Source: Raphanus sativus
Lineage: Eukaryota > Streptophyta > Magnoliopsida > Brassicales > Brassicaceae
Assembly: GCF_000801105.2 (NCBI RefSeq)
Contig: NC_079516.1
Location: forward strand, 5,146,001 to 5,210,000
Direction of reading: 5' to 3'
DNA length: 64,000 nt
The notes beneath the pieces were generated by a model, which did not search any database, was not told the origin of the DNA, and saw only the letters and a list, made by a program, of their open reading frames with translations. Made by a program: the position numbers and the translations under genes. Of this stretch, positions 35,621 to 49,284 are shown piece after piece; positions within the stretch are counted from its first letter, which is position 1; every line of letters starts with the position of its first letter.

Positions 35621-37400
35621 CTACACCTGTGGCGGTAGCTTCAGTGTTTTCTTCTTGCAAACTGTTTCAACCTTGTCATATAGAATGGTGTAGTTGAAGC
35701 TACTAATGTTCCGGAAGTAACACTGGTCACTTCCAACATAGTTATACACTTGTTGTGTGCCCCCATATCCACTAACCACCAAATTATTCTTCACCACCAT
35801 AACCCCTTGCGCTTCCTGCTTATTCTCCACCTTGCTCTTAAACATTCTCATTGATCCATCATCACTCCACGATCTCTCCTCATTGAATCCCATCGTGACA
35901 TTCGCAACCTCCTGAGACGTGTGATTCTGTCCCTCCAAATAGTCAGAGTATAGGTAAAAAGGAAAGCTCTTGATGGATCTCGCCACGTAGATTTCTCTGG
36001 ACTCTCTCTTGGCGTGAACACTGTCATCAGCTTGGATCAACTGATCTATGATCTGGAAGTTCCCATCTTTACCTAAAACCATTTTGTTTACATAGGTGAA
36101 CTCCTGACTAGCATTGGTTATAATATCACCATGAGAGGACTTCACCAACCCTATCGAACGCACCGATCTTTTCGCCTTGGTTGTGAAGTTACCATTCAAA
36201 CCTTTAAAGTCCGAAACATAGCTAATCTCAAGAGACCTTCCCCCAACCTCCAACACCTTCCCTTCAACTACCTCCTTCTCCTTATCCAACCAAAGATGCA
36301 AATTCGCGTCAACGTACCAAACATTCAACGCGTTAGTCACACTAAACTCCACCTTATGACCTTCTCCATCTAACAAACTCCCCAAGAAAGGCGTCACCTC
36401 GATATCATAACTCGGCAAATCAAAAGAGCCAATAGCTGTGATCGGTCTCCACAGCAAAGGATTGATCCCTCCGGTGAACACAACAGGGAAAGGCCAAACC
36501 GCACCGGCGACTACGCCGTCGAGAGTCACCACGACTTCTCTAAAAGGTCCGTTACCAGGAGAACTGAGATTGTTCGCGGTAATAAAGTCATTGTAAAGAT
36601 TACTATACCAAAACTCATCTTTCTCGTGGAATGAAACGTAAACCTCGAGAACAGCTCTATACACGTTCCTAGGGATCGTTACTTCCTTGTAACTAGAACC
36701 ATTCGAACTCGCGATCTCAAACCACAGCCATCGTTTAAAGGAAGGTTTCTTGAAACAGGGAGGATCATATCAGCTTGAGGAGGAGAGATGTGATGACGAG
36801 AAGAAGGGTAGTAATGGAAGATCACATCCACGTGGTAGACGCCGGTGTATGTTTTATCTACTAGGTTACCGAGATAGACGGCGAGGATCTGAGTCTCGTT
36901 CTTGACGAGGAGAGAGTGGTATCTAGTCACGTCTTTATGGACAGACCATACGATGCCGTTTGGCCTAGGCTCGGCGGTGCAGCTGCGGAGAAGCTCGACG
37001 CCGTCGAGCCAGACGCCGAAGATGCGGTCGAACTGTCTTCCTCTGCAGGTGGATTTGAACTCGAGGACGATCTTGGAGAAGTCTCGAGAGGGGCAGTGGG
37101 AGGGGAGCGTGTAGTTGGAGAGAACCGGGGGTTTGCCGTAGGTGAAGGCGAACTCGTGGTGGAGGACGTGGTGCGAGCATGGTGGTGGAGAATCGGGAGG
37201 ACGGGAGGCTTTTTGACCTCGAGGTAGCGAGTAGGTGGTGATGTGGCGTTTTGGGATGGAGAGGAGAAGAGGAGAGGTGAGAAATGTGGTGGTTTGAAAC
37301 GCGATCTGGTTGTTGTCTGATCGGCGAGTGTGGAGAGAGAGTGGAGGGAGAAGAAGACGGTGAGGAAGAAGGAGATGAGTGGAGGAGGATGAGAGGCCAT
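35621..37400 (-). pseudogene. PNGase A-like glycoamidase gene with two single-base frameshifts
   Basis: One intron-less gene of about 590 codons is spread over three frames. It starts at MASHPPPLISFFLTVFFSLH (signal peptide) and runs in frame to EVKKPPVLP. It then continues one frame over from DSPPPCSHHVLHHEF through RYHSLLVKNETQILAVYLGN to NLPLNDG. It continues in a third frame with LWFEIASSNGSSYKEVTIPR through VYVSFHEKDEFWYSN to the stop at 35621. The shifts lie at 37195-37197 and 36727-36729, each explained by one missing base. The family are secreted peptide-N4-(N-acetyl-glucosaminyl)asparagine amidase A-like proteins. Everything else is well preserved, so this is either a very young pseudogene or two sequence errors in an intact gene. 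Confidence 0.82.
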
Positions 37401-37419
37401 GATCGTGTGACTGACCGAC

Positions 37420-38100
37420 GTTTTTGGTCTGTGTCTGATTAATGATGTAAAGTTAAGAATCCAAGGAACACAAAGATGTTCGAGTTAATTAGGTTTCTTG
37501 TAAGCTGGATAATGATTTGTTTGTTGAGAACTTAATCACTGACTAACATAATCTACAAGTCCTATTAAAAGGACAGCTTCGAGAAAGATTGCGTTAAATA
37601 ATATTTAAGTTTTGTATTAGTATTTTAATAAATGAAATGAAATGTATTGACTAGTTTAAGTGTGCATCTGTATTTTCTTTCTAGATAAAATATACAAAAG
37701 AAACTTAGGCCATCCATATTAGAGATTTTCTTTTGTTTTTGTAAGACATATTTTTGAGATCTTGAAGTAGAACTTTTTTCACCAACAACTTATTGAGAAA
37801 GTCTCTTAAAAATTTTGAGAAATTCATGTGAAAATATTTTTAAGTGAAAGACTATGGTTAAAGGTAGGAACTTTAATGGGCTCAGTAATGGGCTCCAATA
37901 AAAGGCCTAGTCATGAGCATATTTAAACACGAGTAATCAATCAGTCAATTAGGTGATTTTTCTAGACAAAAAAGTTTATAAATTGCAAGTACAGTACAGT
38001 AGTAATATAACTTTGAAAAAGTAACTGTAGTCAATCTGCAAACTGTGTTTCATTCTAGATTCTATCATTGTTTTTGTCTTGGAATATGTGAATCGCCGAC
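37420..38100. other. Short intergenic interval between divergent genes
   Basis: This AT-rich interval would hold both promoters of the PNGase A-like gene (-) and the NHL remnant (+). No motif was recognised with confidence. Confidence 0.45.
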
Positions 38101-38103
38101 AAA

Positions 38104-38926
38104 ATGGGGGAATCTCAGATTCTACTCGTAGAGAGCTTTTCTTGGTCTCTAAAGACTTTGTTTACTTTATGGATCGTCTTCTTTACTCTCCTTCACAGCT
38201 CAAGCTGCTCTTTCTAGTAACTTACTTTACCTTTACCTTTTCTATTCTTTAATTTTCTTTTATAGTATTTTTGATTATCAGTAATTTGGTTCCTTTGATC
38301 AGATTCTTTGATTAAGCACATGTCCTGGGCTCTCAAGTGGACTACAGGATCATCATCCTCCAGAACCTCCTCCCAATCAGTTGATTGTTTGTTGTTCAAT
38401 ACAGGACTAGTTTTTTTTAATGTATCCACTTCTTGTGTAGACACAACTAATTTTTTTAATCAGAGCTTCATGCTGTTGATGAACTTAACAGCAACATCTT
38501 CAAAATCACTCCCCCCTTGTCCCACTGTAAGTCTCCTACTTATGAAATTAATACTGTTGGGGAATGTTTTGACTTTGATTGTTATATCTGTGAGGCAGAC
38601 AAGCAGGGGGAGATTGGTGGCTGGATCATTTCAAGGGGTTACTACAATAGCTGGGGGAAAATCAAATGTGGCTGGATACAGAGATGGACCAAGCGAGGAT
38701 GCTAAGTTCTCTAATGATTTTCGATCTTGTATATGTTCGTCCTACTTGCTCGTTGCTGGTCATCGACAGAGGAAACGCAGCTGTTCGCCAAATCTCTCTT
38801 AGTGAAGAGGTCTGTGAGTATCACTATACCTTGGTGAAGCCTGTAGAGTACAGTAACAGTTCAAAGTTTGATCATCTCAATATGAGGAGCAACAATTACG
38901 GACCTGAAACTCCATTTCGCTTCTAG
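38104..38926 (+). pseudogene. NHL-repeat protein pseudogene
   Basis: A start exon reads MGESQILLVESFSWSLKTLF plus a hydrophobic signal segment, then hits a stop after SSSCSF near 38216. Farther on come an exon-like stretch with LIKHMSWALKWTTG and an NHL-type repeat GVTTIAGGKSNVAGYRDGPS then EDAKFSNDF. A frame change follows, then LLVIDRGNAAVRQISL and a tail ending PETPFRF. The GxTTIAGG...GYxDGP...AKFSNDF...LLVxDRGNxAxR pattern is characteristic of plant secreted or membrane NHL proteins. Most of the protein is missing and frames do not join, so it is non-functional. It sits next to TBL41, as the NHL gene At3g14860 does in Arabidopsis (from memory). Confidence 0.72.
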
Positions 38927-39653
38927 AGATACAAATCAGATATCAGAACTCAATGAGCATTGCTTTTGTCAGAGATTTACTTATGTCTTTGTAGTTTCAG
39001 AGCGAAGTCCTTTTACACAGATGAAGAGAAAACAAGGTTAAAGAATGGTATTGTAGTGAAAGGACTGTTGATTTTGTTTTAAGCTGTCATTTGCTTTGTT
39101 GGTTTTTACCATTGAGTTAAGGTTTGATTTTATCAAAAAAAAAAACATTGTGAGATCTCCAAGGTTATTTGGCTTCCGGTTATAATTAATTTACGAATAT
39201 AATGTATTTATCCATTTCAAAAAGAAACAACTGGAAATTCCATTCAATTTCATTGTTATCTAATTGATGAAGAGATTGCTTGAGACTCAAGTAATTGGAT
39301 ATGTACTTTTGTTGACAGAAAGTTGACCTAACTAACTGAAGTCTTTTTTTTAGTGGAAATTTTGAAGTCTACACACTTTCATATTGTCTGCTTTTAACCC
39401 TTGCTCAGATTTGTCCAACACTCGGTATTTTACATGAATTCACATTATCTGATTTACCTTCTTGGGACACTAGACACAGCATCCACTTTCCTCAACCTCA
39501 CTACCAGACTGCTCACTACCTCTCTTTGATTTTACTCGTACGCATAAAATAGGTTTGATGCTTTTTATTAAGATTCAAATTAATGCAGAATCAAACATTA
39601 ACAATATGCTATAATTTTGTGTTTTTTTTTCTATGTTTAAAGTGTTCGTGATA

Positions 39654-41805
39654 CTAAGCCATATAGTTGTAAAGAATCTCATTCCAAGTATCAGGTACCC
39701 CAGAGAGACACCAGTGGCTGCAGTCATTGCCGGTTTGGCCTCCTAGACCGTATATCGAAGGGTGGCCATCTTTGCGAAGCAACGAAAGCATCGTAATGTC
39801 TAGCAAAGTAACCGGTTTCGATATTTTCCCAAGTGCTCTCTTCAGAACTCCTACTTCCGCTGGCAATCCTCCTGGATAGCTTGTCCCCAGAAGTGGTTCC
39901 TTCTGTTTTGCGCAACTCCTTGCCATTGGTTCACCCCATAAAGCCCCTCTATAAAAAAATAAACAATGTTTAAAGTTCAACAAATATTTTATAGGACTGA
40001 TCTTAAGTAAAATGTCTAACAATTTACTTGTAATGAGATGGTGAAATTCCTTGGAAAAAGACTCTAGTTCTCTGAGTATCTACGACCGTATCGACCCATT
40101 TGCCCCAAGTCCCGAGTGCGATTTCGAATGCTGTCACACGGTCCATGTCCTTTGTAACCTTACTTCCTAGTTGAATATAATCCCATCTGAAAAAAAAAAA
40201 TGAATCAGAATTTTGAAACATGGTTGTGATTAATTGAGCCAAGAGTAAGCAAATTGAATAGTTTAGTTGATTGAAGAACACTCAACGTACGGTTGTGAAG
40301 GGCCTCTACGGCTCCACCAATGCCAAGTATTGAAAATCAATGTATCCATTTCTGACCAATTATGTCCGTCATTAATCGAATCAAGCTTCAACACTCTCCC
40401 AATCTTCGCCCTCACTATATCTACCAAATACACGTTCCTATCCAGCTTCAGTTCCACTCCGTACTCCTGAAAACATTAACCATTTCTGGTTTAGTTCGGT
40501 TTAACTCATCCAGTTTTCCATTCTAGAATTATTTCAAAAAAAAGTGTAGAAATTGGTTACTATTGTTACCTGGAATGTGAAGGTTGTGATAGTGCCTTTT
40601 GTGGTTATGTTATAGGGAGAATTGGGAACGGAAGAGTGAAGCATGCATGTCAAAGATTGCCATTGATTTAGGCTAAGTGAATCACCAACAAACATTATCT
40701 TCTTCCCTTTGTTCTTCTCCAAAAACTCCACTCCATTGAACCTACACAAATAAAAGCGGTGGCGTGTTTAAGGCAGTGGCATGAGAAAAACAGGAGGGCA
40801 AAATCGTCGAGAGATAGAGTTAGTGTCCCCACATGTGTGGGGGGAATTAATGGGAATGTCTGCTTACGAGGTTTGCAGTTTGGTGGGTGTCCTAATCTGA
40901 CTGGTGGCGCGTGTGATTCACAACAAAACCACCAGTTGGCATATTATGGACAAAAGAGTTCGTTTACGTCTCGTGCAGATTAGAGATTCCAACACACATC
41001 AGTCCATTATGGCAAAACAAATATTTAAATAGCACTCTTTTACCACTGGTTGCTCGCTCAAAAGTACTTTGCAAAAAGCTATATATACTTTCTATTTTCT
41101 TGTAAAATTATATGAATCAAATTTAGATTTCTTCACACTTTGAACTATTATGTTTAAAGTAATTTTGAACCGACAACTGTATAAATGTATTTTTTTTCCC
41201 TTTCGCTTCATTTTATTAATGTAACATAATTTCAACAGATAAAAATTGACAATAGATATTCTACAAAAAAAAATTGACAGTAGATTAAAAGAAAATCGTT
41301 GACCAAAAAAGATAAAAAGAAAATCTAGATTTTTTTTCTTTTCTTTTTTGCTAATAGGGTATATCATGATCTTTCCTATGTTAGGAATTAATCAGCTTTA
41401 GCTAGATATTCCAGTTTAAAATAATAATCTGACGTATTAAGGGTGATTTGAACCCAAAGCACAAAAAAACAATCCATCTGTGTTATCACTGGACCACCAA
41501 CGTCTTGGGTGAAAGGATAACAGTATAGAGTTATTGATGATAGTATGATACCTTGCTAATTTGCAGCCCTGAGGTTGCCATCTGAAGGTAGGGTAATCGA
41601 GATCAGGCCGTCCATTTCTCTTGCAAGCGAACTCGCGTCGTATGAAAGGACATGTGGAGGGATCGTAGATTGGGTAGGAAGCGTCCTCCACCCATCGTCC
41701 CGTGAACATATCACATCCTTCTGCTTCGTGAAGAAGAGAAAGGAGGAGAAGAAGCGATAACACTAGTGCAGAGCCATAAGAAATGCTGTTATCCATAGAA
41801 CCCAT
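39654..41805 (-). CDS. TBL41: TRICHOME BIREFRINGENCE-LIKE polysaccharide O-acetyltransferase, TBL41-like
   Basis: Five exons on the minus strand: 41805-41552, 40741-40570, 40466-40291, 40186-40028 and 39948-39654. All phases match, giving 351 aa. A signal peptide or signal anchor ([18 protein letters not shown]) precedes the TBL domain, which starts [20 protein letters not shown] then [17 protein letters not shown]. The catalytic GDS motif is in [20 protein letters not shown] and the DxxH motif in [19 protein letters not shown] near the C-terminus. TBL proteins are Golgi O-acetyltransferases for xylan, mannan or pectin; the substrate of TBL41 is not known to me. Intron 1 is about 810 bp. A long (GA)n repeat lies just upstream of the start. 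Confidence 0.9.
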
Positions 41806-41814
41806 TTCAGCACC

Positions 41815-41893
<79 letters not shown>
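41815..41893. repeat. (GA)n microsatellite in the TBL41 5' region
   Basis: About 37 AG dinucleotides in a nearly perfect run end roughly 10 bp from the TBL41 start codon. On the transcribed strand this is a (CT)n tract in the 5'UTR or core promoter, a class that often binds BPC/GAGA factors in plants. Confidence 0.92.
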
Positions 41894-41899
41894 CAAATA

Positions 41900-43405
41900 C
41901 GCATCTTGGTTTTTATACAACCACGCATCTATATATATATGTTATGTGCATATAACTTTGTCATATTATAAATAACTTTGTTTTTTAAGTTTGTTGGCTT
42001 ATAACTATAATTATTCTCATGTTTGCTTCGATAACAAACTTTGAAAAATCTTAACATTTCTTTTTGTGTATTTATTGATAACGACGTGGTTTAATGATAT
42101 AAGTTTTTTTAGATTTTGATTTTGAAAATTGTAGTAACATAACTACATGGTCAATAAATTTAATGATATGACTTTATTGAAATATCTCTTCCTATCTTTT
42201 TCTTTTTAAAAAAAATGTTTCTTCCTATATTTTACTTGGTGATCATGCTTAAATTATCTTTCCATGAGTTCATCGGTTTGTTCGCGCCATAGATAAATTG
42301 TGAAGACTTTCTTTGTGTTTTGTTTAAAAGGTTTACTTCTTGAAGTAAACTTGTGGACCTATAAATTGATATTTAATTAATTCCATTAAGTTTGGTTGTA
42401 GTTTTGTATAGAGTAATTTCCTAAACGACAGTGTAGATGTATCATATTAAACAAATACAAGCCAACCATTTTGTCAATAGAAACAGATGTTGAAAGAACA
42501 ACAATATATTCTGTCTGTTACTTATTCTATCCAAATCAATCGTTATGGTTAGCAATTAAGTAAATTAATATTATTAAATATATAATGAAACGTATTGAAA
42601 TTATTGAAAGAATAGTTGACTAAGACAATCATTTTAGGAGACATTATACAATAATTCCAAAAACAAATTATAAGAAAATTCAGAATGTTAAAAAAAGATT
42701 AACCATGTATAACCACCAGGGCCGTCTCGAATTATCTATGGAACCTGTTCAAAAAATATTAATGATATATTTAACGATGTAATAGAATAATTTTAAAAGT
42801 TTATAGTTTTATTTATATATATTTGACATTTTTTAAAAATATTTTCAGCTCTAAGTTTAGTACTATGTCTTAAAGTTTAAAATTTATATATCATAATTTA
42901 TATATTTATCTAAAAAAAAATTAATGTTGTTAATTTTTTAACTCGAATTTTATTCGACCGTTCCACTTACACGTGTTGTTAGACAACCCTAATAACTATA
43001 ATCATTTATCATAAACAAACATTACAACCAATGTTCATCATAGAAAATCAACACAAGATAAGGAACACAACAAGCATATGACTCTAGACAGTAAGGAGAT
43101 AAATTCCCAATTCAAGTCCATAATTAATTTCTGCTCTCCCAATAAGCAGAGTGAAGTTTTAACTTTGTAAAAAAATATTATAAACCATAATTATAAACCA
43201 CAATATCAATTATATTCAGAAAAGTAAAACCTAAAGCAGAAAATTTTAATTTTGTATAATATTCGTTGCATTACTTCATGAAATTTTCTGTTTACAGAAA
43301 CGTAAAATCTTCTAATTGTCTTAAATAAAATAATCATAGTTCAAAAACCAAAACAGAAAAGAAATAATTATTTAACAATGTTTTTTTTTTTTGCAAAAGC
43401 ATAAT
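41900..43405. other. AT-rich intergenic DNA
   Basis: No gene is seen. A CAGGGCCGTCTCGA phrase at 42718 resembles a hAT-type element end, but I could not find a convincing inverse partner or target duplication. Confidence 0.45.
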
Positions 43406-43411
43406 ACACAC

Positions 43412-46400
43412 TTAAACTCTGGAGTTCCAATACGCAGAATCAGGCTTAAGAGGGTAAAGGTCGCTGGGGTTGGCAGTGGACGTAGTAGAAGACGACGTGA
43501 ATGGTCCATAGGTGTTGACACTCTGATCCGTCATACTCGTCATCTCCTCTCCACTAAGAATTGCGTAATGCTTCTTCATCGCCCTCACGCTCTCTGCATC
43601 TTTCTCGTTTCCTCTGCTGAACGATGCTTCAAGAAGCTTCTCAACATTCACCGTGGAGCTTCCTTCGAGCATGCTAACCACAGTAGACATCGACGGTCTG
43701 TCCGACGGAACTTGACTGGTGCAGAGGATCCCGATGTTGATCATCGTCATTGCTTCTTCTCTGTTGTAGTCTGTTCCAAGCCTCGAGTCTACTACTTCTA
43801 TCAAGTTGTTTTGCTCCCTTAAAACGTGTACCTGTGAAAGAAAATGAGATTCAAACTCAAAATGTGTTAGGTACAAACTTAATAGTTATGTTGTTCTTGA
43901 TAAGTTTATCATACTTAATCAAATATTTTAATAAATATTTTTCAAATAATTCACCATTGAATGTTCAGATTTTTAGACTTTAGAAGTGAAATATAATAAC
44001 TAACCCAGTCAAGAAGGTGAAACGTTTCGCCTTTGGATCGTGCGCTCGTGTTGCTTCGTCCGTGAACAATCTCTAGAGCCACCACGCCGAAACTGTAGAC
44101 ATCTGCTTTATCTGTCAAGTGACCTCTCATGGCGTATTCAGGAGCCATGTATCCGCTGCAAAAAAGAAAAAAAAAAAGTTTACTTTGGTCACAAGAAACC
44201 TAAACAGAGCTGATAATTTTTGTTTGTGATAATGATAGATTAGTTAAACTCACTATGTTCCGGCGACTCGTGTGCTCATGTGTGTGTTTTCTTCTTCATC
44301 AAGCTTAGCGAGACCGAAATCCGAAATCTTTGCATTTAGTTCCTTGTCCAGCAAGACATTAGTTGCTTTGATGTCTCTGTGTACAATCTTGAGTCTTGAT
44401 TCCTCGTGGAGATAAGCCAATCCTCTTGCTATACCAACGCAAATCCTCTGCCTCGTTGGCCAATCTAAACGTATTTGAGTCTCTGGAGGACCGAAAAGTG
44501 CTCTTGCGAGACTGTTGTTCTCCAAGTACTCGTAGACAAGCAAGAGCTGGTCACCTTCGACGCAGCATCCGTATAGTTTAACCAAATGTGGATGCTGAAG
44601 AGCAGAGATCATAGCGATCTCGTTCAAGAACTCTCGGTTGCCTTGTTTTGATTTTGCCGATAGCTGCTTCACCGCGATGATGGTTCCATCACCCAACTCT
44701 CCCTTGTATACAGGACCAAAGCCACCTTCTCCGATCTTGTTTGCTGGATCAAAGTTGTCTGTAGCAACTTTGATTTGCCTCAAGGAGAAGGAACTTATCT
44801 GGAAATCCAAGTTCTTGAAATCTGAAAGTGAAAACGAAACACCGTTATAGACTAATAACTCAAATTTAATTAGATTGTTTAGGTTTACCTTTCTCCATCT
44901 GACTCTTGGGTCTCAAGCAACCTCTCCACCATAATATACCGCCAATTAAAAGCACAAGAACCACCGTTGAAGCGATTACAGCACCAACCACGGCCCCAAT
45001 AGAGGTTCCACCACCAGTTCCAGTGCCAGCTTCCTTTGGTGGAGTGAAATCTATAGCAATATCATGGGAGATAATTAAAGTCGAGAGACAAGAACAACAA
45101 AAGAAAACAGTCAAGTAGAGTTTAGTAAATGATACCTGGATCTACCGATACAGCTGATATGAGAGAACCATATGAACCTTTTAGAGGAAGAGCTTGAGTT
45201 CCTTTACCAGCCCACAACAATCTAATTTCCAGCTTCCTATTTGTAATCGTAACCGGGAAACTCTTAACCACAGCTCTTCCCGCACCTTTTGCCTCAGCTA
45301 CAATATCGAAATCTTTAGCCACACGTTTACCCTGCACATTACCACACACGCCAAAATGATTTACACCACTACAATCTTTTCAAACATTAAATTTTAGAGT
45401 TCAAGTAAAAGAAATATTCTTAAAAGTTTATTCGAAAAAATAGCACATAAATAGATAATAACATTCGTTAAAGAGTAAAAATAAATATATTTATATATTT
45501 GAGTTTAGGTTTAGTGATTAGAGTTCAATATTTAGGAGATGGGATTAGGGTTAGAGCTAAGGATGTAGAGTAATTTAGTGTGTTTTATTGTTTAATAAAT
45601 GTTATTTTGGAAATTTTTTTTCTTTGAATGCTATGTTTTCCTGACAAAATCTAAAAAGTTTTACTCTGAGATTTTTCCTTTGAAGTAAGTTACCTGAACG
45701 TATATGTCAAAGAATCGTCTTCCCAAACTGAAGTAAGTGTTGTCGCCAATGAACATAATCTCAGCGAAATGAAGATTAACCGTGTAGTTTCCTTCTCCAA
45801 GGCACAAGGCGTAGTAAGTGAGAGAAATGGCTGAGAGACGAGCCTGTGTGTAAAGACTAGGATCTGCTATCTTAAGCTCTGATGTATTTTGCCAAATAAA
45901 TTTTTTGGGAGACCGATTATCCTCCACGAAGTTCCCAGTGTTGCTAGAAACCCAACCGTTTCTACTATCATAGAAGTCTGCTCCTTCCCATGTATCAGCA
46001 TCATACTCGGTCTTATTGACTGTTACCTCATTGCCACCACAGTTTATGTGAAGGCCATAGAAAGCTGGAGAAACAAATAGTAGTAACAAAAGATTAATAA
46101 GATGCGCTACTAGATATCTAGTGATTGTATTTATATATAGCTATAAAAGACTTACTTTTAGGACATACGTAGCCACTCAGACACGAAACATTTGACCTGT
46201 AACAAAATATAATATCAACATTCTAGTTAGTGTTTTTAGCACAAAAAAAAAAACATTCTAGTTAGTGTTGAAACCAAAGTGTAAGTTATGAGAACCAAAA
46301 TAAATAAACTTACTGGTTATTTGCCACTAACGGGTTTGTGCTTGAAAACATATTCCTGTGTATAAAAAGAAGTAAGAAACTGTAAATCTATAGAGAATTT

Positions 46401-49284
46401 GAATGCCAAAGAAGTTTGATTATTTTTATTGTTCTTCTTACACAGCATTCTTCTGACATTCTGAGGTTCTTTGAACGGTGGAGAAGTTATTGAAAGTAAG
46501 ATCACTGCAATAAAGAATTGTAAGTAAAACACAAAGTGTTATTCGGCTGTGTGATTACAAAGAATTGTGTTAACATGTTACTTCCCCGGTTAAGTGTTAC
46601 TTGTAAAATATCTATATATATATATATATAAATCGGTGAAGAAAACTCACACATGGTCTCCATTGTCTATCATCCAATTTGGTACTTCCCCGGTTAACAT
46701 GTTACTTGTAAAATATCTGCGAATTCAGAAAAAAATGTAACTTTTATACACATAAAAATTTTAACAAAACAAGAAGAGGAGAGAAGTGTGTTACAAGAAG
46801 AAAAGAAGAGGAGAGAAGAAGATAAAAACATCATACATTTCATCTACATCAGTAAGAGCACCATATGTTGCCGGAATTGGTCCACTTAGTTTATTAAAAC
46901 TAAGATCTCTACACAACGAGTTTCACAATGTCAGCTTAAATTTTTTTATCATGAATAGTCAATTTTATGTTTGCAAAAAAAAAAGAAAAAAAAAGGGTTT
47001 ACTAACAAGAGTTTTAACGTTGATGATCTCCGTCCAAGATATGAAGGTAACTCTCCTGTAAGATTGCAGTTCCTGAGAATCCTACAACGCACAACGAGTG
47101 AAAAATGGAAGATAAGCTCAAGAAACCTTGACTAAGTTTAGTCTAGTCTAATAAGTCTCAAACTCACAAATTCTTTATCTTTGCCATGTTTTCTAGCGGC
47201 GGAAATGGAGATTCAGGTCCGCTTAAGTCAGTGATTCTCCTACAGAAAAAAATCAAATTTAGAAAAGAAACAATAGTGAGTCCACGAAAGGCCACAACAA
47301 CACGTGAAGTTGGTGTACTTACAAGTCTGTTATGTTCTCAAGAGTACCAATGGCTCTAGGAATCGGTCCGACTAAACCACTTGCTTCAATAATCCTGATT
47401 CATGCAGAAAAAAACAATATTGCCCTTGTTTATAAAGTAACAAATACAGGATATCTGAAAACACGAAAAATGTGGATTGCTTACAATTTATCAAGTCCTG
47501 TCCAGTTCTGGATGAAATCTGGTATAGTACCAGTGAACTGGTTGTCACTTATACGGCTATAAATCAAGAGAACAATATCAGCAGCAAAAAAAAGGTTGTC
47601 TCCAGTAGAACATATGTTCAAAGTAGAGTAATACTTACAAATCAGTCAAATTAATAAGTTTTGAAAATGTACTTGGGATGTCTCCACTCAAGTTGTTCGA
47701 GCTAACAAAGCTGCAAAGAGATAACAGAGTCTCAGCAATAGTAATTAAAGACGAGTAACTCTTAATAAAAAGAGAACTTGGATAAAGATTCTTACAATCT
47801 TTGAATGTTCTGTAGACTGCCGAGCTCTGGAGGTAACTTTCCTGAGATCTGGTTGTATTCTACGACACTAAAAAAAAAAGGTTCCAGAAACCGAATCAGA
47901 TAGTATCAATAAAGTATAAAACATTGTTGAAGAAATAGAGATCAAAGAAGAGTACTCACAAGCTCGTTAGGGTTGTAATGTTACCAATCTCTTTAGGGAT
48001 AGGACCACTTATTCGGTTTCCAAGCAGCGAGCTACATTATTTCATCATCCAAAAGTTTACTCCATCAATCTATACGTAAAAGGTGTATATGAACAGAGAT
48101 ACATACATCATTTGAAGTGGCAAGGTTCCCCACTCGGGAGGAATGGAACCGTTGAGATAGTTTCTAGACAGATCACTACAAGAGAAATAAGAATGTGGCA
48201 GTTAAGTTCGTTAATGAAAAGATTAGTGTCAGATATTGTAATAATGTGAATGTTGAGGGCTTCTTACATCTCTTGCAAAAACGGAAGACCCACCAACTCT
48301 TTAGGAAGAGATCCATTGAGGTTTTGTGCCTTGAGAACTCTGTTTCAAGAAACAAATACTAGGCTTTAGAAAACGATCTGCAAACTATAGGCCCATTATG
48401 TTTGCAGCCGAATAGCATTTCAACCCAAAAGTAAAAATAATTAAATTAGTTTTTGATTATGGGGAGAAACAGAAAACGAGAACAGTTTTGTTAGATTCAA
48501 GGACGCGTGAAGAAGGTCAACAGCGACTGCGCAATAGATTTTGTCTACATTCAGACAATTAAAGTCTTAAACCTACTTTAATTAAATAAAACGTGTTAGG
48601 CTTTTGTAAAACTGAAACCCCTACTAGCCTACTACTTCGACCAAGTAAATCAAAATATGAAACCCCTAATAAATTGTTTTATAAGTATTTTTACTTCAAA
48701 ATATAATTATTCTTATACAACTTTTATATTTACTGGATGATGTATAACAAAGATAAAAACAAAGACAAATTATATTAATGCAAATTTATGTTAAAAAAAT
48801 TGTGTGTTTACTTTTAGCTAACTTATAAAATAAAGGAGTACTACTTGCCATAATTAATATTATGTGGAACTTTTATTGAAGAAAAGAAAGATTATTTTTA
48901 TAACAAAGAGGGAAGAAGGGGGGAACGAACATGCTGGTGACGTGGCAAACGGTGGAGCAGTTACAAGAAACGGTGTCTTCAAATCCCTTGCCGGCGTCAG
49001 CGGTTCGCCAACCACCGACGGTTGAATTGCATGGATTCACACTGAAATCCCAATCAGTCTTCTTCAACACCTTCGCTACGGCAGTTAAAGCATCCACTGC
49101 AAAATATTATAGAATCAAAACACTGACTCAAACATGTTCATATAGTGATAACACCGATATGATTATACTTATATGTATACATACGTTCTACTTTTGGTAA
49201 CGTTTGAGAGGATGCGAAGCCGAAGAGGATGATGATAGAGACGAGGAGGAAGTACGAAGGGAAGAGAAGTCGACTGATCGACAT
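43412..49284 (-). CDS. LIK1: LRR-malectin receptor-like kinase (LRR VIII-2), LIK1-like
   Basis: A many-exon gene. Exon 1 (49284-49185) encodes a signal peptide ([20 protein letters not shown]) and exon 2 (49096-48931) the Cys-pair region ([29 protein letters not shown]). Between 48360 and 46300 a series of short exons of about 72 bp encodes successive leucine-rich repeats, one per exon. Next is the malectin domain ([39 protein letters not shown]), 46066-45122. A transmembrane helix is at about 45040-44920 ([20 protein letters not shown]). The kinase has all motifs: [51 protein letters not shown]. It ends at [11 protein letters not shown]1 interacts with the chitin receptor CERK1 in immune signalling. 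Individual exon ends in the LRR part were not all resolved; no break was noticed. Confidence 0.85.

Noticed and set aside
42718..42998. Possible hAT MITE beginning CAGGGCCGTCTCGA
   Set aside because: No matching inverse end or 8-bp duplication could be found; the right flank only weakly resembles the left.
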